The position numbers were made by a program, and so were the translations under genes. The notes beneath the pieces were generated by a model. That model saw only the letters and a program-made list of their open reading frames with translations. It had not been told where the DNA came from and searched no databases. 9,432 nt of DNA, from contig CALAAS010000036.1 in NCBI GenBank assembly GCA_937885015.1, forward strand, positions 1 through 9,432, in the 5' to 3' direction. This stretch comes from an uncultured Clostridium sp. GTDB taxonomy: Bacteria > Bacillota > Clostridia > Lachnospirales > Lachnospiraceae. Below, piece after piece: positions 1 through 5,519 of this stretch. Numbering within the stretch: position 1 is the first letter of the stretch; the number at the start of each line of letters is the position of its first letter.

Positions 1-14
1 AATTTTCAAGGTAC
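1..14 (-). promoter_or_regulatory. boxA-like motif of an rRNA leader/spacer (tentative)
   Basis: Read on the minus strand these bases are GTACCTTGAAAATT. This resembles the boxA-type antitermination and processing leader (TGTACCTTGAAAACT and variants) found just upstream of 16S or 23S rRNA in many Clostridia. It directly abuts the outward side of the left 41-bp repeat. If the reading is right, an rRNA gene would lie beyond the left edge, transcribed leftward. The motif is short and cut by the window edge, so chance similarity is quite possible. Confidence 0.25.
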
Positions 15-55
15 AAATTTATATCAAAGGTCACAGACCTTTTGACACCCTAATC
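15..55 (-). repeat. 41-bp terminal inverted repeat, left copy
   Basis: This stretch is the exact reverse complement of 9392-9432 at the other end of the window. Inside it is a short near-palindrome, AAAGGTC-ACA-GACCTTT (27-43). In the same orientation as the right copy it reads GATTAGGGTGTC, then the palindrome, then GATATAAATTT, and it points out of the window to the left. No coding potential is seen. It may be a dispersed intergenic repeat or part of a duplicated operon flank. Identity of the two copies is directly visible; their function is unknown. Confidence 0.9.
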
Positions 56-80
56 TGCATAGGAAATTGCTTCCTATGCA
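56..80. repeat. perfect 10-bp hairpin beside the left repeat
   Basis: TGCATAGGAA and TTCCTATGCA form a perfect 10-bp stem around the 5-base loop ATTGC. An A-rich run (81-88) follows on the plus strand. Neither strand has a T-run after the stem, so it is not a canonical intrinsic terminator. Most of the hairpin comes from an 18-base stretch (54-71) that is absent from the right-hand copy of the element, so it looks like a local insertion or partial inverted duplication. Confidence 0.75.
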
Positions 81-345
81 ATAAAAAACGCGTCCTGTGT
101 ATAAAAAAGGCTTTTAATTTCATGCTGCAGAGTAAAGAGAGCCTATTGTAATTGTAAAGTTTATGTAATCCATCAAAAACAAAGCGGATAGAAACAGAAT
201 AATTGTGCATAGTGATGATGCTTCTTTGTAAAAATGGCGTGGTTTCCGGAATTTGGCAGGTTTTACTGCAAATAACAGGTGTATTTCTCTGGTTTTGTGG
301 TAATAATAGATAAGAGAAATCTGACTGGATTTAAATCGGGAAAAG
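81..345. other. AT-rich non-coding stretch, no gene recognised
   Basis: This part of the 421-base gap before the first gene is AT-rich. It contains no open frame with a ribosome binding site, no tRNA-like fold and no riboswitch I can recognise. Minor structures are a bulged hairpin at about 253-273 (TTTGGCAG pairing with CTGCAAA) and a weak AGGCT/AGCCT pairing at about 106-155. Neither is strong enough to name. Confidence 0.6.
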
Positions 346-374
346 TTGACAAGAAACAGGATTCATGATATAAA
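346..374 (+). promoter_or_regulatory. SigA promoter of the HPr-like gene
   Basis: A perfect -35 box TTGACA (346-351) is followed by a 17-base spacer and the -10 box TATAAA (369-374). The bases TG at 366-367 make it an extended -10. Transcription should start near 381, giving a leader of about 40 bases with the ribosome binding site AAGGAG at 408-413. This is the closest match to the SigA consensus in the window. Confidence 0.85.
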
Positions 375-421
375 TCTGGAAATGATTTTTGAAAGTCTTT
401 TAATATGAAGGAGTTTTGATG

Positions 422-664
422 ATGAAACAAAGAAAAATCATGTTGAAATCTGTAGAAGATGTGAAAGCGTTTGTCACGGTTGCCTCGAAATGTGATTTTG
501 ATATTGATGTTTTTTATAACCGGATAGTGATTGACGCAAAATCGATCCTGGGTGTTATGAGCCTGGATCGGACAAAAATTTTGACGGTACAGTACGACGG
601 AGAGAATGAAGACTTTGAAGCATTTCTGAAAAAGATGGGAGCTGGAGCAACTACGGCAGCGTAG
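422..664 (+). CDS. HPr-like protein lacking the active-site histidine
   Basis: This 80-residue protein matches the fold and length of the phosphotransferase carrier HPr. Residues 20-23 (VASK) and 39-48 (AKSILGVMSL) align with TASK and LKSIMGVMSL of Bacillus HPr. Ser41 takes the place of regulatory Ser46, the HPr kinase target. The HARPA segment is lost: residue 10, aligned with His15, is serine and the following Arg is Glu, so it should not relay phosphate from enzyme I. A Crh-like regulatory role, in which the Ser-phosphorylated form would contact CcpA, is possible but is inference. I chose ATG 422 because it sits 8 bases after AAGGAG; ATG 419 and TTG 416 are closer. The gene appears monocistronic, with a consensus promoter before it and a terminator after it, and is more AT-rich than its neighbours. 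Confidence 0.85.
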   Translation: MKQRKIMLKSVEDVKAFVTVASKCDFDIDVFYNRIVIDAKSILGVMSLDRTKILTVQYDGENEDFEAFLKKMGAGATTAA

Positions 665-690
665 AAGGTAAAGGCTTGAGAGGTGAAAGA

Positions 691-725
691 GGGGCTGTTG
701 CAAATCGTTTGCGGCAGTCCTTTTT
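691..725 (+). terminator. intrinsic terminator after the HPr-like gene
   Basis: GGGGCTGTTGCAAA (691-704) pairs with TTTGCGGCAGTCCT (708-721) around the loop TCG. This gives a stem of about 14 pairs including four G-U pairs. The bases TTTTT (721-725) follow at once. It lies 27 bases after the stop of the HPr-like gene and ends before the helicase ribosome binding site. It should end or attenuate transcription between the two genes. Confidence 0.75.
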
Positions 726-737
726 GTCATAGAAATC

Positions 738-745
738 AGGGGGAG
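738..745 (+). promoter_or_regulatory. ribosome binding site fixing the helicase start
   Basis: AGGGGGAG lies six bases before GTG 752. The longer open frame could begin at GTG 683, but the AGAGG there runs into the start codon itself, and the intrinsic terminator lies inside those extra 23 codons. This favours GTG 752. Confidence 0.7.
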
Positions 746-751
746 AACAGG

Positions 752-3118
752 GTGGAACTTTTGGGGAGGGAAATCCGGGTTTCCGTTCGAAATCTGGTGG
801 AATTTGTTTTGCGGTCCGGCGACATCGACAATCGGCGTACCGCGGGGGCGCAGCGGGATGCCATGTTGGCCGGCAGCCGACTGCATCGGAAGCTGCAAAA
901 GCGAATGGGGGCCGGATACCGGTCAGAGGTAACGCTGCGCCATCGGGAGGAGGAGGATGGCTTCTCAATTTTGACAGAAGGGCGTGCCGATGGGATTTAT
1001 CAAGATGCCGATGAAACTGTCGTGGATGAAATAAAGGGGGTCTATCTGGAAGTGGGGCGCCTGGAGGAGGCACTTCCGGTTCACATGGCTCAGGCCAGAT
1101 GCTATGGCTTTTTTTTAGCGGAGGCGGAGGGACTTTCGGAGGTTTCGGTACAGGTTACCTACTGCAATTTGGAGACGGAGGAGATACGCCGGTTCCGGGA
1201 GACGTGTACCTATGGGGAACTGAAAGAATGGTTTGGCGGCCTGATTCATGAGTACGTAAAATGGGCCAGATATTTATACCACAATGCAATTCGAAGAGAT
1301 GCTTCTATCCGGGAGCTGGAATTTCCCTACCCGTACCGGGATGGACAGCGAGAACTGGCAGTTTCCGTTTATCGGACGCAGGAAAGAAAAAGGCGTCTGT
1401 TTATTCAGGCTCCCACAGGAATCGGGAAAACGCTGTCAACGGTTTTTCCGAGTCTGAAGGCCATGGGAGAGGGCCATGGGGAAAAATTATTTTATTTGAC
1501 TGCCAGGACCATTACCCGGAGTGCGGCTGAAGAGGCATTTCGCATTCTGCGGGAAAAGGGACTTTACTTTCGTTCTGTTACCATCACGGCAAAAGAAAAA
1601 TTGTGTGTTTTGGAGAAGGCGGAGTGTAATCCGGAACGCTGCAAAAGAGCCAGGGGGCATTATGACCGGGTCAATGAGGCCGTTTATGAGATTGTGCACC
1701 GGGAGTTTGCCATAACGCGAGAGGTAATTCTTCGATATGCCGATGAATTTCAGGTATGTCCCTTTGAGTTCTGTCTGGATATTTCCAGCTTTGTGGATGG
1801 CATTATCTGCGACTATAATTATGTTTTTGATCCGGATGTGCGGTTGAAACGGTATTTTGCCGACGGAATTCATGGAGAATATCTGTTTCTGGTGGATGAG
1901 GCCCACAATCTGGTGGGGCGAGCGCGGGACATGTACAGCGCTCATCTGGTAAAAGAGGATGTGCTGGAGGTTCGAAAGAGAGTAAAAGATCAGTTTCCGC
2001 GCCTGGATCGTGCTCTGTCCCGGCTGAACCGGTTGCTTCTGGGGCTGAAACGGGAGAGTGGGACCGTGCAGATCCTGCCGGATATTGCCTGGTTGATTCC
2101 GGCACTGTCTGATGTTTTTTCTCAGCTGGAAAGCTGCCTGGACAAAGAGAGGGATGAACAGAGGCGAGAGATAATTTTGGATTTTTATTTTTCAGTTCGC
2201 CGATTTCTGGGTATCTGTGAGCGGGTAGATGATCATTACAGGATTTATGCAAAGCTTCTGGAGGACGGACGTTTTCTTCTTCGATGCTGGTGTGTCAACC
2301 CGATTCGAAATATTGACGCGTGTCTGGATCAGGGAAACAGTACCGTGTTTTTTTCGGCGACGATGCTGCCTCTGCAGTATTACCGCATGCTGCTGTCAGA
2401 TCGGGAAGAGGATTACACGGTGTATGTGAATTCGCCTTTTCCCAGAGAAAACCGGCTTCTTTTACTTGGGAGGGATGTGACGAGCCGCTACAGTCGGCGA
2501 AACGAGATGGAATATAGGAGAGTTTTGGATTACGTCCGAACCGTGGCCGCGGTGCGCCGGGGAAATTACATGGTATTTTTTCCGTCCTATCAGTATATGA
2601 ACCGGGTTTTGGAACTTTGGGAAGAGGAGAAGGAGCCGGGAATAGAAGTACTCGTTCAGGAAAATCGGATGTCCGAGGGGGAGAGAGAAGATTTTCTTCG
2701 GGAGTTTGAAAAGCAGCGGGAGGAGTCTCTGGTGGCATTCTGCGTCATGGGAGGAATGTTTTCAGAGGGAATTGATCTGAAGGAAGAGCGCCTGATCGGA
2801 GTCATTGTGGTGGGAACAGGACTTCCCATGGTCTGTACCGAGCAGGAGGTGCTGCGCAGTTATTTTGAGGAGGAGGGAAAGGATGGATTTGCCTATGCCT
2901 ATCAGTACCCAGGAATGAATAAGGTGCTGCAGGCAGCTGGACGCGTGATCCGTACCCTGTCTGACAGGGGAGTTATCCTTCTTCTGGATGACCGGTTTCT
3001 GCGGCGGGATTACCGGGAACTGTTTCCCAGGGAATGGAGAGATGCCAAGTCGGTTACCCTGGCATCTCTTGTGCAGGAGCTTGAGACGTTCTGGAGCCGT
3101 TTTCCAGAAGTTCCATGA
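752..3118 (+). CDS. PD-(D/E)XK nuclease-like domain fused to DinG/XPD-type iron-sulfur helicase
   Basis: This 788-residue protein is a superfamily 2 DNA helicase of the DinG/XPD/Rad3 group, expected to unwind DNA 5' to 3' with ATP in the cytoplasm during repair or replication. The N-terminal part (about 1-175) looks like a Cas4/RecB-type nuclease: GRADGI with Asp80, DEIKG with Glu93 and Lys95, then H111 and a QARCY motif. The helicase follows: Walker A PTGIGKT at 221-227; cysteines 285, 292, 297 and 336 as likely [4Fe-4S] ligands (Cys341 is an alternative); DEAH at 382-385; SAT at 535-537; GGMFSEGIDL at 667-676; and QAAGRVIR with the arginine fingers at 727-734. All core motifs are intact, so it should be active. 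The start is GTG 752, chosen from its ribosome binding site; GTG 683 would add 23 residues. No clear own promoter is seen. The last 65 bases overlap the convergent LysR gene. The target and the role of the nuclease part are unknown. Confidence 0.9.
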   Translation: MELLGREIRVSVRNLVEFVLRSGDIDNRRTAGAQRDAMLAGSRLHRKLQKRMGAGYRSEVTLRHREEEDGFSILTEGRADGIYQDADETVVDEIKGVYLEVGRLEEALPVHMAQARCYGFFLAEAEGLSEVSVQVTYCNLETEEIRRFRETCTYGELKEWFGGLIHEYVKWARYLYHNAIRRDASIRELEFPYPYRDGQRELAVSVYRTQERKRRLFIQAPTGIGKTLSTVFPSLKAMGEGHGEKLFYLTARTITRSAAEEAFRILREKGLYFRSVTITAKEKLCVLEKAECNPERCKRARGHYDRVNEAVYEIVHREFAITREVILRYADEFQVCPFEFCLDISSFVDGIICDYNYVFDPDVRLKRYFADGIHGEYLFLVDEAHNLVGRARDMYSAHLVKEDVLEVRKRVKDQFPRLDRALSRLNRLLLGLKRESGTVQILPDIAWLIPALSDVFSQLESCLDKERDEQRREIILDFYFSVRRFLGICERVDDHYRIYAKLLEDGRFLLRCWCVNPIRNIDACLDQGNSTVFFSATMLPLQYYRMLLSDREEDYTVYVNSPFPRENRLLLLGRDVTSRYSRRNEMEYRRVLDYVRTVAAVRRGNYMVFFPSYQYMNRVLELWEEEKEPGIEVLVQENRMSEGEREDFLREFEKQREESLVAFCVMGGMFSEGIDLKEERLIGVIVVGTGLPMVCTEQEVLRSYFEEEGKDGFAYAYQYPGMNKVLQAAGRVIRTLSDRGVILLLDDRFLRRDYRELFPREWRDAKSVTLASLVQELETFWSRFPEVP
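3038..3069. other. hairpin in the convergent gene overlap
   Basis: AGAGATGCCA (3038-3047) and TGGCATCTCT (3060-3069) are perfect inverted repeats around a 12-base loop that contains the stop codon of the LysR gene (3054-3056 on the minus strand). A second perfect 7-bp inverted repeat, TTCTGGA/TCCAGAA, lies at 3089-3109 just before the helicase stop. Neither has a T-run, so these are not classic terminators. They may protect or pause the 3' ends of the two convergent transcripts. Confidence 0.5.
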
Positions 3119-3977
3119 ACTGCCGGGCCGCCTGAGAGATTGGAAGCGTTTCATTGCATACGACCACCAGCTGCCTGGGTGGGAGTTCCTCCTCCAGACG
3201 GAGACAGAAAAGCTCCTGTTCTCCTGCTGGGATGCCGAAATCCGGGACGAAGGCGATGCCAAGGCCAATGCGGGCCAGATCGATGAGCAGGTCATTGCTG
3301 CTGAGTTCAATTTCCGGAACCAGATCCAGCTGGTGTTTTTGGAACATGGTATGTAAAAACTCACTGGTTGTGCTTTTACGATCCAGCATCAGAATTGGAT
3401 AATGCTGCAGCTTTCGCAGCGGGATTCTCTGGTCTTTCAGAGGAAAGTAGGTTTCGTTGGCCACGAAGACATCGGAAAAATCCCGGAGAACCCGGACATT
3501 TTGGGTGCCTCCCAGAGCAGAGTTTGGGTAATTGGTGATGATAAAATCCACCTGACCGTTTTCCAGGAGCCGGGCGCATTCGATAGAGGTCCGGTTGGTA
3601 ACTTTAATATGAATATTGGGATACAGGGTATGAAATTCCTTCAGGAAAGGAACGAGAAAATAGCGGCAGATGGTGTCGCTGGCTCCGATGCGGAGCTGGC
3701 CGCCGTTGAGGCTGTTGCTTTCCAGCAGCTGGTTTTCTCCTTGGCGGATCAGGTTCATGGCCGGCTCCACGTGCTTTAAAAGGATTTCTCCCTCCGGGGT
3801 CAGAAGCACCCGCTTCGTGCTTCGGATGAAAAGCGTCTGGTTCAGCTTTTTTTCCAGTACCTTGATGGATTGGCTGACAGCTGACTGGGAGATAAAAAGC
3901 TGCTTGGAGGCTTCTGAGAAGCTGAGCGTAGAGGCAACATGGTAAAAGACTTTATATAATTCGTAGTTAATATCCAA
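3054..3977 (-). CDS. LysR-family transcriptional regulator
   Basis: This 307-residue protein has the usual LysR length and layout. Residues 1-65 form the winged helix-turn-helix, including FSEASKQLFISQSAVSQSIK and the conserved LFIR...LTPEG that follows. Residues about 93-295 form the periplasmic-binding-protein-like effector domain, starting GGQLRIGASDT. It should bind DNA as a tetramer and respond to a small molecule; the effector cannot be read from sequence. The start is TTG 3977, placed 8 bases after AAGGGGGAG. An upstream ATG at 4082 would add 35 residues with no family similarity and would cover the promoter. It is divergent from the sigma-like gene, so self-regulation and control of that gene are the classic expectation. 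Its last 20 codons and stop codon overlap the helicase gene on the other strand, so its tail after about residue 290 may vary between relatives. Confidence 0.93.
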   Translation of the reverse strand: MDINYELYKVFYHVASTLSFSEASKQLFISQSAVSQSIKVLEKKLNQTLFIRSTKRVLLTPEGEILLKHVEPAMNLIRQGENQLLESNSLNGGQLRIGASDTICRYFLVPFLKEFHTLYPNIHIKVTNRTSIECARLLENGQVDFIITNYPNSALGGTQNVRVLRDFSDVFVANETYFPLKDQRIPLRKLQHYPILMLDRKSTTSEFLHTMFQKHQLDLVPEIELSSNDLLIDLARIGLGIAFVPDFGIPAGEQELFCLRLEEELPPRQLVVVCNETLPISQAARQFMELLENGSRTSQAPAQEMPG

Positions 3978-3985
3978 AATGTGAA

Positions 3986-3994
3986 CTCCCCCTT
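3986..3994 (-). promoter_or_regulatory. ribosome binding site fixing the TTG start of the LysR gene
   Basis: On the minus strand this reads AAGGGGGAG, a strong Shine-Dalgarno sequence 8 bases before TTG 3977. No ATG or GTG stands at that distance, so the rare TTG start is the best reading and the first residues are MDINYELYKV. Confidence 0.75.
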
Positions 3995-4009
3995 GTGAAA
4001 GATGGTTTG

Positions 4010-4038
4010 AGTGTATCACAGAAAATGGAAGAGGACAA
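4010..4038 (-). promoter_or_regulatory. promoter of the LysR gene
   Basis: On the minus strand the -35 box TTGTCC (4038-4033) is followed by a 17-base spacer and the -10 box TACACT (4015-4010). The TG at 4018-4017 makes an extended -10. This gives a short leader before the ribosome binding site at 3994-3986. The -35 box is also half of the dyad described next, so a bound protein there would block it. Confidence 0.6.
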
Positions 4039-4054
4039 GTCCAGGCATTTGTCC
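4033..4054. promoter_or_regulatory. dyad in the divergent region, candidate regulator site
   Basis: GGACAA (4033-4038) and TTGTCC (4049-4054) form an inverted repeat spaced by 10 bases. The first half also belongs to a tighter palindrome, GGACAAGTCC (4033-4042). It overlaps the -35 box of the LysR gene and is centred about 75 bases before the predicted start of the sigma-like transcript. That is close to where LysR proteins bind for self-repression and for activation of the divergent gene. Binding by this regulator is inference only. Confidence 0.35.
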
Positions 4055-4082
4055 GGGCGAAACAGAGGGGCAGGATTTTCAT

Positions 4083-4111
4083 TTGCGGGGGACTGTCTCC
4101 TGTGGTAAAAT
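4083..4111 (+). promoter_or_regulatory. promoter of the sigma-like/phosphatase unit
   Basis: TTGCGG (4083-4088), a 17-base spacer and TAAAAT (4106-4111) form a SigA-type promoter. TG at 4103-4104 makes an extended -10. The -35 box is poor, matching only the first three bases, which fits a promoter that needs an activator such as the divergent LysR protein. The leader would be about 35 bases. Confidence 0.55.
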
Positions 4112-4152
4112 AGAGAAGAAGAGAAAGTGAAGCGAAGAAATAAGGGAGGATG

Positions 4153-4737
4153 ATGAAAGACGTGACGCAGGAGTGGGATTTGAAAGCAGATGGGCAGACA
4201 GAGAAAGAAACAGACGGAGAAGTTGATTTTTACAGGATGTACATGGACGAGATTTCCGGGATTGCTCCCTGCACAGAGGAAGAAGAGGGGAAGCTGTTAC
4301 AGGAGCTTCTGGACGGAAACAGCGAGGCGAGGAGCCGGCTTCTGGAGGGAAATTTAAAATGGGTTGTTTCTCTGGCAGAGGAGTACCGGGATCAGGGACT
4401 TTCCATGGGAGATTTGGTACAGGAGGCCAATATGGCGCTTCTTCTGGCGATTCGCGATTATGAGGAAGGAGCTTTTCATAAACAGGCGGAAGCGGAAATC
4501 CGGGCAGCTCTGGAGGAGGCCCTGCGGGTGCAGCGGGAAGAGATGGACATCGAAGAAGAGATGGCGGCCCGAGTCAATGTTCTGAAAGATATTTCGGCTG
4601 GTATGGCCAGAGAGCTGGGGCGGGAGGCTACTGTGACAGAGCTGGCAGAGCGTATGAAAATGACAGAAGAAGAGATAAGGGATATCATGAAGCTTACCCT
4701 GGATGCCATGAGCGTCAGCGGTGAAGCCATGTCGTAA
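4153..4737 (+). CDS. degenerate sigma-70-like protein without region 4
   Basis: This 194-residue protein resembles the middle of a housekeeping sigma factor. Residues 26-60 resemble region 1.2 (FYRMYMDEISGIAPCTEEEE). Residues 61-107 resemble regions 2.1-2.2, the core RNA polymerase contact: LLEGNLKWVVSLAEEY, then GLSMGDLVQEANMALLLAIRDYE. Residues 139-187 resemble region 3 (VLKDISAGMARELGREATVTELAERM). Region 4, which reads the -35 box, is missing, and the protein ends normally. In region 2.3 the aromatic melting residues of FSTYATWWIR are replaced, giving FHKQAEAEIR (108-117). It may bind RNA polymerase without acting as a true sigma; this is inference. ATG 4153 is preferred over ATG 4150, which touches the GGGAGG ribosome binding site. 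The gene is divergent from the LysR gene and coupled to the phosphatase. It could also be a decaying sigma paralogue. Confidence 0.8.
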   Translation: MKDVTQEWDLKADGQTEKETDGEVDFYRMYMDEISGIAPCTEEEEGKLLQELLDGNSEARSRLLEGNLKWVVSLAEEYRDQGLSMGDLVQEANMALLLAIRDYEEGAFHKQAEAEIRAALEEALRVQREEMDIEEEMAARVNVLKDISAGMARELGREATVTELAERMKMTEEEIRDIMKLTLDAMSVSGEAMS

Positions 4738-4741
4738 GGAG
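4735..4741 (+). promoter_or_regulatory. ribosome binding site overlapping a stop codon
   Basis: TAAGGAG contains the TAA stop of the sigma-like gene (4735-4737) and lies 7 bases before GTG 4749 of the phosphatase. Ribosomes ending on the first gene would sit on the start region of the second, so the two are probably translated together from one mRNA. Confidence 0.75.
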
Positions 4742-4748
4742 AGAGACC

Positions 4749-5429
4749 GTGAGATTTTATTTGATACGCCATGGCCAGACAGATTGGAACCGGGTTGGAA
4801 AGATACAGGGAAGGACAGACATTCCTCTGAATGAAGCTGGACTTCTGCAGGCGCGCCAGCTTGCCAGGGCTGTGAGTGAGCGTCTGGAGCGGGGGAAGGG
4901 AGCTGCAGCGGTATACAGCAGTACACTGCAGCGGGCGCTTCAGACAGCCCGAGAGGTGGCGGAGGCATGCTGTCTGCCAGTAAAACCGCTGGTGTCCCTT
5001 CGGGAGAGGGATTTCGGCCTATGGGAGGGAAAAACCTGGTCAGAGGTAGAGAGGGAGGATTCGGAGGCATTCTCCTTTTGGGAAAATAATCCGGCCCAGG
5101 GTACGCCCACTGGAGGCGAGAGCCGGGAGTCCTGTCTGCTCCGGTGCCGGGAGGCGGTGGAGCAGATGGTAAAAGAGACGGAAGACGTCTGCAAAACGCA
5201 GGAAACCGCATCCAGGGATGTGGTTGTGGTGGCTCATGGAGGGATTCTGGTTTTTCTGATTGATTACCTTCTTCGCGCCCAAAGGGAAAAGAAGGAGATC
5301 ATTGTGACCAATGCCAGTATTTCTGTGGTGGAGTATGAGGTGAAAACGGGAGTGGGACGTCTCCTGGAACTGAATGATATTCGCCACCTGGATCGTTCGT
5401 CCGGCAAAAGCATAAATAAGTACTGTTAA
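4749..5429 (+). CDS. histidine phosphatase family protein (phosphoglycerate mutase-like)
   Basis: This 226-residue cytoplasmic enzyme belongs to the histidine phosphatase superfamily, which removes phosphate through a phosphohistidine intermediate. The signature RHG at 7-9 (LIRHGQTDWN) gives the nucleophile His8 with Arg7. The second arginine is Arg62 in SSTLQRALQTA, the likely acid is Glu86 in RERDFGLWEG, and the second catalytic histidine is His163 in VVAHGG. All key residues are present. Family members include broad phosphatases, alpha-ribazole phosphatase (CobC) and cofactor-dependent mutases. The substrate cannot be read here, and no cobalamin genes are nearby. It starts with GTG 11 bases after the sigma-like gene, with its ribosome binding site in that gene's stop codon. 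The last 15 or so residues are polar and probably poorly conserved. No hairpin terminator follows. Confidence 0.93.
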   Translation: MRFYLIRHGQTDWNRVGKIQGRTDIPLNEAGLLQARQLARAVSERLERGKGAAAVYSSTLQRALQTAREVAEACCLPVKPLVSLRERDFGLWEGKTWSEVEREDSEAFSFWENNPAQGTPTGGESRESCLLRCREAVEQMVKETEDVCKTQETASRDVVVVAHGGILVFLIDYLLRAQREKKEIIVTNASISVVEYEVKTGVGRLLELNDIRHLDRSSGKSINKYC

Positions 5430-5431
5430 TA

Positions 5432-5449
5432 AAATATATTAAATATATT
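5432..5449. repeat. tandem 9-base AT repeat before the purL promoter
   Basis: AAATATATT occurs twice head to tail, just after the phosphatase stop codon. It lies directly before the predicted purL -35 box, where it could act as an AT-rich UP element for RNA polymerase. It may equally be simple AT-rich spacer DNA. Confidence 0.5.
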
Positions 5450-5452
5450 AAT

Positions 5453-5481
5453 TTTACTAATTTATTGAGGTTGTGTATCAT
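5453..5481 (+). promoter_or_regulatory. predicted purL promoter
   Basis: TTTACT (5453-5458), a 17-base spacer and TATCAT (5476-5481) match SigA boxes at four and five of six positions. Transcription would start near 5488, about 32 bases before ATG 5520. I see no purine riboswitch and no PurR-type palindrome in this short leader, so any purine control must act elsewhere or through another mechanism. Confidence 0.5.
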
Positions 5482-5519
5482 GAAGACAGATGACAAGCAG
5501 ATAAACGTAGGAGGTAAAA

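Noticed and set aside
81..155. Leftward intrinsic terminator formed by AGGCT/AGCCT followed by a T-run on the minus strand.
   Set aside because: Only a 5-bp stem with a loop of about 27 bases, and no minus-strand gene lies upstream that would need it.
215..313. 32-codon open frame coding for a hydrophobic peptide in the left non-coding stretch.
   Set aside because: No ribosome binding site, no promoter at the right distance and no recognisable similarity; such frames arise often by chance in AT-rich DNA.
263..898. Long minus-strand open frame of 211 codons.
   Set aside because: It runs antisense through the HPr-like gene and the helicase start, which have strong family matches on the plus strand, and its product resembles nothing.
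3978..4082. N-terminal extension of the LysR protein from an ATG at 4082.
   Set aside because: The extra 35 residues have no LysR similarity, there is no ribosome binding site there, and the stretch contains the predicted promoter. TTG 3977 has a strong ribosome binding site.
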